Source: DATFVA01 sp963711455 (lineage in GTDB: Bacteria > Bacteroidota > Ignavibacteria > Ignavibacteriales > Ignavibacteriaceae). Taken from it: a stretch of 64,000 bases of DNA. The notes beneath the pieces are model-generated. The model searched no databases and was not told where the DNA came from. It worked only from the letters and a program-made list of their open reading frames with translations. The position numbers were made by a program, and so were the translations under genes. The stretch is from contig CAVQEH010000005.1 of the NCBI GenBank assembly GCA_963711455.1, forward strand, positions 186,001 through 250,000, in the 5' to 3' direction. Shown here one piece after another: positions 35,480 through 43,691 of this stretch. Each line of letters starts with the position of its first letter. The first letter of the stretch is position 1.

Positions 35480-36085
35480 CTAAAACTGAACTTTAGGCGG
35501 TGTCTCAGCTCCCGGTGTTGCTTGAAAATACTGTTTCTGTTGAAATCCGAATACAGCAGCAAAAGTTGAATTAGGAAATCTTTTTATAGTTGTATTATAA
35601 CTTTGGACTGTTTCATTAAATCTTCTTCTCTCAACTGCAATTCTGTTTTCGGTTCCTTCCAATTGTGCCTGTAACTGAAGGAAATTCTCATTGGCTTTAA
35701 GGTCAGGATAATTCTCCACCGTAACAAGTAATCTTGATAAAGCCCCCGATAATTGCCCTTGCAACTGCTGGAATTTCTGAAATGATTGTGGATCGTTTAA
35801 AACTTCCGGAGTTACATTCATCTGGCTTACTTTTGCTCTTGCCTCAGTAACATCAGTCAAAACTCCTCTTTCAAAATTGGCATATCCTTTAACAGTATTT
35901 ACCAGATTAGGAATTAGGTCTGCCCTGCGTTGATATTGGTTTTGAACCTGGCTCCAGCTTTGATTTACTGCTTCATTTAAAGTAACCAGGTTATTATATG
36001 CATTTATGCCCCATAAAACCATTATGGCAATAACAAGAAGAATAAATCCCCCTACGGAACAGCCAATTACCATACCTCTTTTCAT
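35480..36085 (-). CDS. LemA family protein
   Basis: I chose the ATG at 36083-36085 because GGAGG lies four bases before it; the longer open frame (to 36127) has no such site. The protein of about 201 residues has one N-terminal membrane segment and then the LemA coiled helical body (VNQSWSQVQNQYQRRADLIPNL; ENRIAVERRRFNETVQSYN). Its topology is outside-facing N-terminus by family precedent. It forms a pair with the TPM gene. Confidence 0.9.
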   Translation of the reverse strand: MKRGMVIGCSVGGFILLVIAIMVLWGINAYNNLVTLNEAVNQSWSQVQNQYQRRADLIPNLVNTVKGYANFERGVLTDVTEARAKVSQMNVTPEVLNDPQSFQKFQQLQGQLSGALSRLLVTVENYPDLKANENFLQLQAQLEGTENRIAVERRRFNETVQSYNTTIKRFPNSTFAAVFGFQQKQYFQATPGAETPPKVQF

Positions 36086-36202
36086 TAAGCCTCCAACTAT
36101 TTGAATTAAAAGAGATACTCTCTCCACTTAATAAAATTACAAGTTCAATTTAAAATGAATTTTCTTTAATATCCAATAGTTTTATGAAGGAGGTAAAATT
36201 GA

Positions 36203-37051
36203 TTATGGCTTTTCTCCGTTATACTGAAACTGAAGATAAGAGAGTGCTTTGTTGGCAATTTTAACGTTTTCTTCATTTGCAAATTTCTCTGCATTCTGAA
36301 TATTTCCTATATAAAACCTTAGCCATAAAAAATTACCTGTGACAAACCCATCGAATATTCTTTCATCAATAAATGCTTTTACAGTCAGATAACCCCATAA
36401 TGCATTCCATCCAAGCGAAAGAAGACCGCTCAAATAATGACCGGTATAAAATTGTCCTGCACCGGGAATTATATAAGAAAGTGCCTTTGCTGCAGTAACA
36501 TTATATCTTTCGTTAACAACGCTGTCGCAAAGTAATTTTAAATGATCACCTTCATTACTTGCAGTAAATTGTTTAGAAGCATTTTCCCAGTCATTTGCAA
36601 AAATGTATGTCCAGCCGAGCCAATATTTAATTTCATCTTCCCTGTTTTTAAAATTGCTATCCTTTTGAAGCTGATTTAAAAGATTCAAAGCCTGTTCTGT
36701 GGTTCTTCGTAATATGTTTACTCTAACGGAAAATATTTTTGCCCTGAATAGATCTGAATCATTTAATGCATTTATTTCAGCAAGAGTAAAATATTTAAGT
36801 GCGTCAGAGTATTTTGCTCCTTCTTTGTAGGCCTCACCTATCAACAGATTAGATTTGTAGGCATAAACTTTTTCGGTATCAAAAAAATTTAATCTCTTTA
36901 ATTCCGTAATTGCATCAAAATATTTTTCTCCTTTAAATAAGCTTAAGGAATAATTGAACTGTTCTTCCAATGTTTCCTGGCAGAAAAGAATTGTAGAATT
37001 TAAAAGGAAAAGACAGACAAAATATTTTAATGAAGAATATTTCATTTGCAA
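36203..37051 (-). CDS. exported TPR protein with PGxGxxY membrane hairpin (copy 1)
   Basis: The 282-residue protein has a signal peptide, helical tetratricopeptide-like repeats to about residue 180 and a C-terminal membrane domain starting YIIPGAGQFYTGHYLSGLLS. That motif is typical of small DUF5683/TM2-like hairpin domains. It overlaps the next gene upstream by ten bases. Together with that paralogue and a YidD-like protein it forms a three-gene cassette. Function not known; a role in envelope protein insertion is only a guess from the YidD-like neighbour. Confidence 0.65.
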   Translation of the reverse strand: MQMKYSSLKYFVCLFLLNSTILFCQETLEEQFNYSLSLFKGEKYFDAITELKRLNFFDTEKVYAYKSNLLIGEAYKEGAKYSDALKYFTLAEINALNDSDLFRAKIFSVRVNILRRTTEQALNLLNQLQKDSNFKNREDEIKYWLGWTYIFANDWENASKQFTASNEGDHLKLLCDSVVNERYNVTAAKALSYIIPGAGQFYTGHYLSGLLSLGWNALWGYLTVKAFIDERIFDGFVTGNFLWLRFYIGNIQNAEKFANEENVKIANKALSYLQFQYNGEKP

Positions 37052-37896
37052 AAATTGTAAACTCGTGACAAGTAATTAAATGCTTCAAGGAAATCGTGAA
37101 GATCGGATTCAAAATTAAATTTTATTCGGGCATTATAAATTTGTGCTGATGCCACTGAACCATAAATACTTCCCGCATAAAAGAAAGCTGCGACCCCAGT
37201 AAATATCCAGCCTCTCACATTATGGTCTGCTTTAAAATCAGTATATGCAACATAACCGAGAACACCTGTCAATAAAGCTGCAAATAATCCGTCGGTGTAA
37301 TTTTCCGTATAAACTTTTCCCAGTCCCGGTACAACTGTTGCCAGCACACCTGCAAGTAAAGGACTTTTATAAGGCGGATTTGTTTTCCACTCATAAAATT
37401 TTTTAATCATAAGGTTCTGCTGAAAAGGTTTAATAAAATCTTTTTCCGGGGGCATATTTTCTTCGGAATAAAGAAGTGAAAGTTTGTTTAGTTTATTTAA
37501 AAATGAATATCCTGTTTTGGTTGAGTCATACCCTATGAAAATATTTTTTAATGCACTAAAATCTTTTTTAAGAAAAAGTGTACGAAAATACTCTTCCTTT
37601 GAATCGCGGAATAGATTTGAACAAGAGGGAATATCACTAAATTGTTTCAGTGCATCATCAAATGAACCGATTCGCTGCAGTACAAGAGCCGATTTGAATC
37701 TGACAGTATCATCATTTACATAAGCCAGGTAATTTGCATATTCATCATAAGCACGCAGATAATCTTTTTCACAGAATAAATGATCTCCGAATTGTTTGAT
37801 ATTTTCGGGAGAATGAAAATCGATTTTATTTTGTGCAAAATCCAAACAGGACGAAAATAAAAAGACAGAAATCAATATAAGGCAGGAATTTATCAT
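37042..37896 (-). CDS. exported TPR protein with PGLGKVY membrane hairpin (copy 2)
   Basis: The 284-residue protein has a lipoprotein-like or signal segment (ILISVFLFSSCLDFA, with a Cys), repeats up to about 170 and a membrane domain beginning VVPGLGKVYTENYTDGLFAA. It has the same layout as the downstream gene but low identity, so the two are old paralogues. It overlaps the YidD-like gene by four bases and the downstream gene by ten. The set is probably translated as a unit. Confidence 0.65.
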   Translation of the reverse strand: MINSCLILISVFLFSSCLDFAQNKIDFHSPENIKQFGDHLFCEKDYLRAYDEYANYLAYVNDDTVRFKSALVLQRIGSFDDALKQFSDIPSCSNLFRDSKEEYFRTLFLKKDFSALKNIFIGYDSTKTGYSFLNKLNKLSLLYSEENMPPEKDFIKPFQQNLMIKKFYEWKTNPPYKSPLLAGVLATVVPGLGKVYTENYTDGLFAALLTGVLGYVAYTDFKADHNVRGWIFTGVAAFFYAGSIYGSVASAQIYNARIKFNFESDLHDFLEAFNYLSRVYNFCK

Positions 37897-38345
37897 TCAT
37901 CATTTATTGATGAATATGGGGGAAGATATTTTATTTCTTTTAAATCAAGTTTATAATTTGACGGGACATCATAAAGTCTTCCGTTTTTTGCCAGCGGATA
38001 TTCCCCTCCACGTCCGATAAAATTTGTATCTCTTGTAAGCCTGTCAGCAAACATCAAAACACCTTGAAAAATATTTGTCTCTTTAACAGATTCAACAAAG
38101 AAAGAAGAACATGTGGGACTGAATGCACAATTGTCACCGTCAACATCCGAGAAAAAAGCCCAGTATGCATTTATTACAGAAGAAACAACCATATCACTAA
38201 CCGAATTTGTTTCAATAGTGTAATTTCTTTCACTGTAAGGAGAATTAATTTGATAAGAGATATCGGCTTTGCCCCATCTATGCCAATCGGTTTGGGCAAA
38301 TACCGCTACGGGAAATAAAAGCAAAAAATAAATTGCAATCTTCAT
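37893..38345 (-). CDS. YidD-like domain protein with signal peptide
   Basis: The 150-residue protein starts with a signal peptide (IYFLLLFPVAVFA) and contains the YidD-type core: CAFSPTCSSFFVESVKE, then FADRLTRD and GGEYPLAKNGRLYDVP. YidD is normally a small cytoplasmic membrane-associated factor with CRFxPTCSxYA that helps YidC-dependent insertion. Here the core is in an exported protein fused to about 65 extra residues, and the second conserved Cys of the YidD C-terminal part is missing. It leads a three-gene cassette. Confidence 0.6.
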   Translation of the reverse strand: MKIAIYFLLLFPVAVFAQTDWHRWGKADISYQINSPYSERNYTIETNSVSDMVVSSVINAYWAFFSDVDGDNCAFSPTCSSFFVESVKETNIFQGVLMFADRLTRDTNFIGRGGEYPLAKNGRLYDVPSNYKLDLKEIKYLPPYSSINDE

Positions 38346-38402
38346 TTTCCTGATTAATACAGCTGGGTAATTAATAATATTGTTAAAATTAATCTTTTCG
38401 AT

Positions 38403-38435
38403 TCAAAAACAAAAACCCCGGTTTGATCCGGGGTT
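38403..38435 (-). terminator. rho-independent terminator of the acyl-CoA dehydrogenase gene
   Basis: AACCCCGG and CCGGGGTT form a perfect eight-pair stem around a six-base loop. On the minus strand the stem is followed by TTTGTTTTTG, a good T-rich tail, 30 bases past the stop codon. Confidence 0.85.
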
Positions 38436-38464
38436 AATAATAACTTGAAAATTAAATTCAAATT

Positions 38465-39610
38465 TTATTTGCCATCTAACAATGCACGTGCTATTACTAC
38501 TTTCTGAATCTCTGATGTACCTTCATAAATTTCTGTAATCTTGGCATCACGAAGAAATCTTTCCACAAGATATTCTCTAACATAACCATAACCTCCGTGG
38601 ATCTGGATTGCATCAAGAGCATTCTCTACAGCAATTGTTGATGAGTAAAGTTTAGCCATAGCTGCTTCTTTCCAGTATGCTTTTCCTGCATCCTTAAGTG
38701 CGGCTGCACGGAATGTAAGCATTTTTGCACTCTCAACTTTTGTAGCCATATCGGAAAGCTTAAACTGAATTGCCTGGAATTTGGAAATTGGCTCACCAAA
38801 TGCTTTTCTTTCCTGTGAATATTTCAACGCTGCTTCCAGTGATGCTTCTGCAATTCCTATTGCCTGTGCTGCTATCCCGATCCTGCCGCCGTTTAAAATA
38901 TTCATTGCAAAGTTAAATCCTTTACCTTCTTCCCAGATAATATTTTCTACTGGCACTTTGCAGTTTTCAAAAGTAAGCGAGCAGGTATCAGAGCTCCTTA
39001 TCCCCATTTTATCTTCTTTTTTTCCGTGATCAAAACCTGGAGTTCCTTTTTCAACAAGAAAAGTTGAAATTCCTTTATGTCCTTTTGCCTTATCGGTGGT
39101 AGCCATAACAAGAGCATAATCGGAACTTACACCGTTTGTAATCCAGTTTTTAATTCCATTCAGGACAAAGTGATCACCATCTTTATCTGCAGTAGTTTTT
39201 TGTTTGGTTGCATCACTGCCGGCTTCAGGTTCAGATAAAGCAAAGCAGCCAAGCTTTTCTCCCTGAGCCAGGGGAATAAGATATTTTTGTTTAATATTGT
39301 CAGAACCATACTCTTCAAGACCATGACAAACGAGTGAATTATTAACAGACATTATAACACCAACGCTGGCATCGACTTTCGAAACTTCAATCATAGCAAG
39401 TACATAACTTATAGTATCAAGTCCTGCACCGCCGTATTCAGGTGAAACCATCATACCCAAAAAGCCAAGTTCACCAAGTTTTTTAACGATTTCTGTTGGA
39501 AATTCTGCTTTAATATCTCTTTCAACTGCAGTTGGAGCAATTTCAGCCTGAGCAAATTCACGGGCTGATTCTAAGATCATTTTATGATCATCAGTAAGAT
39601 CGAAATTCAT
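38465..39610 (-). CDS. acyl-CoA dehydrogenase (short/medium chain type)
   Basis: The 381-residue protein has the acyl-CoA dehydrogenase signatures CFALSEPEAGSDATKQ and QIHGGYGYVREYLVERFLRD, with the catalytic Glu in EIYEGTSEIQ. It is an FAD enzyme of beta-oxidation and works with an electron-transfer flavoprotein, which is not in the window. Butyryl-CoA-type substrate is likely from the Glu position, but chain length cannot be fixed. The gene stands alone with its own terminator and is divergent from rlmN. Confidence 0.92.
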   Translation of the reverse strand: MNFDLTDDHKMILESAREFAQAEIAPTAVERDIKAEFPTEIVKKLGELGFLGMMVSPEYGGAGLDTISYVLAMIEVSKVDASVGVIMSVNNSLVCHGLEEYGSDNIKQKYLIPLAQGEKLGCFALSEPEAGSDATKQKTTADKDGDHFVLNGIKNWITNGVSSDYALVMATTDKAKGHKGISTFLVEKGTPGFDHGKKEDKMGIRSSDTCSLTFENCKVPVENIIWEEGKGFNFAMNILNGGRIGIAAQAIGIAEASLEAALKYSQERKAFGEPISKFQAIQFKLSDMATKVESAKMLTFRAAALKDAGKAYWKEAAMAKLYSSTIAVENALDAIQIHGGYGYVREYLVERFLRDAKITEIYEGTSEIQKVVIARALLDGK

Positions 39611-39801
39611 TTTTCTTCCCTGATTTTTGTGACGAGAATAATTTTCAAAAATTTGATATATAAAATAGTCTAATCTTATTTCTATAGCAATGTTAATTCA
39701 GATGGAATTAATGCGGAAATTCGCAAATCCGGAAATCGATAATTGTTAATGGGAATCAGGAAGTCTTTCTAAATTCAATTTTATAGCAGAACTCATATTC
39801 G

Positions 39802-39809
39802 TATATTTG
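39802..39809 (+). promoter_or_regulatory. -7 element directly before rlmN, implying a leaderless mRNA
   Basis: TATATTTG matches TAnnTTTG and ends four bases before the rlmN ATG at 39814. A start of transcription at the usual distance would fall on or next to the ATG, so the mRNA would have no leader. There is no ribosome site in the few bases between. Confidence 0.45.
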
Positions 39810-39813
39810 CTAA

Positions 39814-40914
39814 ATGCAAAATGAAAATGGAAATACTCCGGCGGAAAGTTTAAAATCTGTTAACCATAAAACTCTATTAAAAGGATTAACTTTATCTGAA
39901 CTTCAGGATTATTTTATTGAAGCGGATGAACCTAAATTCCGTGCTGAACAAGTTTTTAACTGGATGTATAATCATTTAGCGGATGATTTTACAGAAATGA
40001 AAAATCTTCCCAAAATCCTTCGTAATTTTTTAAATGAAACTGCAGAAATAAATACTCTAAAGCTTTCGGGAACAGAAACCTCAAATGAAACGGGGACAAA
40101 GAAATTTGTTTTTCAAACAAAAGATAAAAATATAATTGAGTCTGTAATTATTCCTGAGAAAAAAAGGACTACTCTTTGTATCTCAACACAGGTTGGCTGT
40201 CCCCTTGATTGTAAATTCTGCGCAACAGGATTGATGGGTTATAAAAAAAATCTTACCGCGGGAGAAATTTTTGATCAATATAAAATGGCTGCAAAAGACT
40301 TCGGTAAAGAAAATATAACGAATATCGTTTATATGGGAATGGGAGAACCGCTCCTGAATTATAAAGAGACAATAAAATCTCTTGAAATTTTTGGTGAGGA
40401 ATTAACCACCGGTATCAGTCTTAAAAAAATTACAGTTTCAACGGCAGGAATAGCACCTAAAATAATTGAGCTTGCGGATACCGGTTTGAATGTAAAGCTG
40501 GCATTTTCACTTCATTCCTGTTCAGAGGAAATCAGGACTCAGATTATGCCCATTAACAAAAAATATTCTTTGTGGCAGAACATCGAAGCAATGAAATACT
40601 ATTCTCAAAAAACCGGAACCAGAATAACTTTCGAATATGTTATGTTGAAAGGTATTAATGATAGTAATGAAGATTTAAATGCATTAGTCAGACTCTGCAG
40701 CCAGGTTCCCTCAAAAGTTAATGTCATCCCTTTTAATTCACTTAAGCATATGGACCCTTCCGGGTTTTCCGCATCACTTGAACCTACACCGCGTAATAGA
40801 ATTGATGAATTTGTACAAAAGCTAAGGGATAAAAATGTAACTGTTATTGTCCGCTTTACACAAGGAGAAGATATAGCTGCAGCTTGCGGACAGCTTGCGG
40901 CAAATTATAATTAA
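39814..40914 (+). CDS. rlmN: 23S rRNA (A2503-C2)/tRNA (A37-C2) methyltransferase
   Basis: The 366-residue radical-SAM protein has the cluster motif GCPLDCKFCATG (Cys129, 133, 136), the SAM motif NIVYMGMGEPLLNY and the C-terminal catalytic Cys in AAACGQLA (Cys358). It methylates A2503 of 23S rRNA and A37 of some tRNAs. It is followed without a gap by a TrmH-family gene. No leader seems to exist (see promoter). Confidence 0.94.
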   Translation: MQNENGNTPAESLKSVNHKTLLKGLTLSELQDYFIEADEPKFRAEQVFNWMYNHLADDFTEMKNLPKILRNFLNETAEINTLKLSGTETSNETGTKKFVFQTKDKNIIESVIIPEKKRTTLCISTQVGCPLDCKFCATGLMGYKKNLTAGEIFDQYKMAAKDFGKENITNIVYMGMGEPLLNYKETIKSLEIFGEELTTGISLKKITVSTAGIAPKIIELADTGLNVKLAFSLHSCSEEIRTQIMPINKKYSLWQNIEAMKYYSQKTGTRITFEYVMLKGINDSNEDLNALVRLCSQVPSKVNVIPFNSLKHMDPSGFSASLEPTPRNRIDEFVQKLRDKNVTVIVRFTQGEDIAAACGQLAANYN

Positions 40915-40915
40915 A

Positions 40916-41497
40916 ATGAAAAAGCTTACTCACGACGAAATCTCGCAAAAAAGACAGACACTCGAAAATCTGCACAAAGTAAAGAAACTCCCGGTACATG
41001 TTGTTTTAAACAGCATAAGAAGTAATTATAATGTAGGTTCAATTTTCAGAACCTCCGATGGGGCAATGATTGAGAGGCTTTATTTATGCGGCTATACACC
41101 ATATCCTCCGAAACCAGGTGAAAATTCCGAAGGAAGTAAAATAGCAACCGGCAAAAAAGAAATTCTTAAGACTGCTCTCGGTTCTACAGAGAGTGTAACC
41201 TGGGAATATGTAAAAGATCCTGTTAAAGTAATAAAAGAGTTGAAAGAAGAAGGGATGAAAATATGTGCTCTTGAGTTAACTTCAAAAAGTAAAAATTATT
41301 ATGATGTTAAGACTTCAGATTTTCCTCTATGCCTGATTGTCGGAAACGAAATAACAGGAGTTGCCCAGGAACTGATTGACCTTTGTGATTTTTCAATTGA
41401 AATACCCCAGTACGGGATTAAACAATCATTAAATGTTGCAGTTGCGTATGGAGTTGCGGTTTTTGAACTTAGAAAAATTTTTGATTTAGCAGATTAG
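40916..41497 (+). CDS. TrmH/SpoU-family RNA methyltransferase
   Basis: I chose the ATG at 40916, directly after the rlmN stop, giving about 193 residues (MKKLTHDEISQ). Motifs of the SPOUT fold are present: LNSIRSNYNVGSIFRTSDGA, CLIVGNEITGVAQELIDL and IPQYGIKQSLNVAVAYGVA. It is a 2'-O-ribose methyltransferase; the target RNA cannot be read from sequence. Being next to rlmN suggests a joint rRNA/tRNA modification unit. Confidence 0.88.
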   Translation: MKKLTHDEISQKRQTLENLHKVKKLPVHVVLNSIRSNYNVGSIFRTSDGAMIERLYLCGYTPYPPKPGENSEGSKIATGKKEILKTALGSTESVTWEYVKDPVKVIKELKEEGMKICALELTSKSKNYYDVKTSDFPLCLIVGNEITGVAQELIDLCDFSIEIPQYGIKQSLNVAVAYGVAVFELRKIFDLAD

Positions 41498-41510
41498 CAG
41501 GGAATTTATT

Positions 41511-41518
41511 TAATTTTG
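41511..41518 (+). promoter_or_regulatory. possible -7 element upstream of the first Lon-like gene
   Basis: TAATTTTG fits TAnnTTTG and lies 29 bases before the GTG start at 41548. No TTTG is seen at exact -33 spacing. Weak call. Confidence 0.3.
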
Positions 41519-41547
41519 CGGTAACCTTATTCGGTTTTTAAAATCAG

Positions 41548-43638
41548 GTGAGAACAAAACCAAATATTTTTGAATTAGAAACACTGAAGAATGAACTGAT
41601 TGAAAGAGTGCTTGCTTCGACTTCGAATCATTCAAGATTAATTCATTTTTACAGTTATTTCAATACTATCCTTTCTAATGAAGATCAAGTTTTAAGTGAA
41701 GCCTTCCTTAAAGAATTCATCGATGATTATATTGTCTCAATTAAAAAATTTGACGTCTTTGGAATCAATCCTGAATTTACAGATAAATTAATCTTACAAT
41801 TAAAAAATCTCACTTCGCTAGCTTTCATCAAAAACGTACTCCCGGAACTTACCTTTGAAATTGAAAGGATTGAAAAGCAAAAGAAAAAATTAATTCACAT
41901 TCTCGAAGGGGAAGAGTTCGAAGATGGTATTGGGAATAAAGCTTTTTTTCCTCTCATTGATAAAGAAGCATCAGAAGACTTTTACGGAATAATTGAATTT
42001 GTTACAATAATAATTAATAAGGCTTCAGATAGTGATAAATTTATTATAGTTCCGAGTGAAAAAGAAATTGAAAAGAAGATATCAGAACAGTGTAATAAAT
42101 CCTGGCTGTTAGCTGTTAACATTCTAAAAAAATACGTAAAGAAACCCTATAAGTATCACAAAGTAATTATTAGCTTTGACAAGAGGGAAGGCTTCTATGC
42201 GGGCAATTCACTCGGTATAGCATTAACGCTGTCTTTTCTTAAGGAGCTGCTAAAATTTTATAATCCGACATATGTTATTAAGATAAAAGAACAAAGTGCA
42301 TTTACAGGCGGGATAGATGTATCTGGGGATGTTTTGAATGTTGGAGACGATATAATAAAACAAAAGGTAGCTGCAATTTTCTTCTCTGAAATGAACTCTT
42401 TTGTTATACCAAAACAAGAAGAAACGTATGCATTTTTTTATCTCACACAACTCAAAAAACAACATCCTAAAAGAAATCTTAGAATAATTCCTGCAGCAGA
42501 TATTTATGATGTTCTAAAAAGACGAAACTTGGTTGAAATAAAAAAGATAAATCCAATTGTAAGAAGCGGGAAGTTTGTGAAGAAAAATTGGGTGAGTGCT
42601 ACAATAGTTATTCTATTAACAATTTTGTTTACTTATTTATTTACAGTGGATTTTGATGATAACCCAACCATTCTTGCTGCAGACGGATCGACTTTATTCA
42701 TAAAAAATAAAAATGATAAAATTTTATGGACAAAAAACATTACTTTGAACGAGAAGGATTTAATAAGATGTGCAAGAATTATAGACATAGACGGCGATGG
42801 AATAAATGAAGTTATTTTAACTTATGAAAGCGATAAAAAAAATGGGAATCCTATTGATAATTCTATGGTGAGTTGTTACAACAAAGATGCAGGTCTAATC
42901 TGGAAATATTCATTTGGAGATACAGTATATTCTAGAAGAGAAGTACTGAATACTGAGTATCACTTGAATATTATTGACACCCTCACTTTTACCAAAGAAA
43001 AAAGTCTTTTTCTTATTTCATCTAATGGTCCATCTTTTAGTTCAGCAATTTTCCGTATTGATCTGAGGACAGGGCAAAGACTTCCCGGAACTTTCTGGGC
43101 GTCAGGTCATATTATAGATTGTAAGATAAAAGACATTAATAAGGACAATAAACCAGAAATGATTGGTGTGGGTTATGATAATGGGTATGAAGATGCAGTA
43201 TTTTTTATTTACGTAGTTGATACGCTAACGAAAGTACGACCCACAAAAGAAGAGTATTCAATTATAAATCATCCGATTTCTTTAATGAAATCGTATATAA
43301 GATTTCCTAAAACTGATTACGATATTTACTGCAGAGTAAGAACACCTACTTTAATAGATGCTCAACTTACTGATGATTTCAAAAACAGAAGTTATAACTT
43401 TGGCGTAAGCAATCCCACAACTGGTTATGAGCCAGAACTTCAATATCGCATTAATTACAATTTTAAGGATATAGATATTGTTATTCAAAGCAGTTATAGA
43501 GTTCAACGGGATACATTGGTAGCCCACGGGATATTAAAACCTCCATATACAGATACTGAAGAATATAAAAATCTAATTAAAAGTAAAATACTATTTTGGG
43601 AAAATGGGGAATGGGTTAAGAGAAAAGATTTAGACTAA
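41548..43638 (+). CDS. membrane Lon-type (S16) peptidase-domain protein with FG-GAP/VCBS-like exterior (copy 1)
   Basis: The 696-residue protein starts with a GTG. Residues 1-150 are helical. Residues about 160-330 match the Lon S16 proteolytic domain: GFYAGNSLGIALTLSFLKEL (Ser221) and AFTGGIDVSGDVLNVG followed by IIKQK (Lys271), like TGEITLRGRVLPIGGLKEK in Lon. There is no AAA+ ATPase. One membrane helix follows (about 349-367), then an exterior of about 330 residues with calcium-type FG-GAP/VCBS loops (DIDGDGINEVIL, DINKDNKPEMIGVGYDNG). N-terminus inside, propeller outside is expected. A paralogue is at 58822. Substrate unknown. Confidence 0.75.
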   Translation: MRTKPNIFELETLKNELIERVLASTSNHSRLIHFYSYFNTILSNEDQVLSEAFLKEFIDDYIVSIKKFDVFGINPEFTDKLILQLKNLTSLAFIKNVLPELTFEIERIEKQKKKLIHILEGEEFEDGIGNKAFFPLIDKEASEDFYGIIEFVTIIINKASDSDKFIIVPSEKEIEKKISEQCNKSWLLAVNILKKYVKKPYKYHKVIISFDKREGFYAGNSLGIALTLSFLKELLKFYNPTYVIKIKEQSAFTGGIDVSGDVLNVGDDIIKQKVAAIFFSEMNSFVIPKQEETYAFFYLTQLKKQHPKRNLRIIPAADIYDVLKRRNLVEIKKINPIVRSGKFVKKNWVSATIVILLTILFTYLFTVDFDDNPTILAADGSTLFIKNKNDKILWTKNITLNEKDLIRCARIIDIDGDGINEVILTYESDKKNGNPIDNSMVSCYNKDAGLIWKYSFGDTVYSRREVLNTEYHLNIIDTLTFTKEKSLFLISSNGPSFSSAIFRIDLRTGQRLPGTFWASGHIIDCKIKDINKDNKPEMIGVGYDNGYEDAVFFIYVVDTLTKVRPTKEEYSIINHPISLMKSYIRFPKTDYDIYCRVRTPTLIDAQLTDDFKNRSYNFGVSNPTTGYEPELQYRINYNFKDIDIVIQSSYRVQRDTLVAHGILKPPYTDTEEYKNLIKSKILFWENGEWVKRKDLD

Positions 43639-43642
43639 AACA

Positions 43643-43673
43643 GAGATGACATCTACCCCTGGGATGTCATCTC
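43643..43673. terminator. hairpin between converging genes, likely bidirectional terminator
   Basis: GAGATGACATC and GATGTCATCTC form a perfect 11-pair stem around a nine-base loop. It sits in the 53-base gap between the Lon-like gene (plus) and the 3' end of the giant gene (minus). The minus side has TGTTTT after the stem. Confidence 0.7.
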
Positions 43674-43691
43674 AACTGATATTAATAAAAA

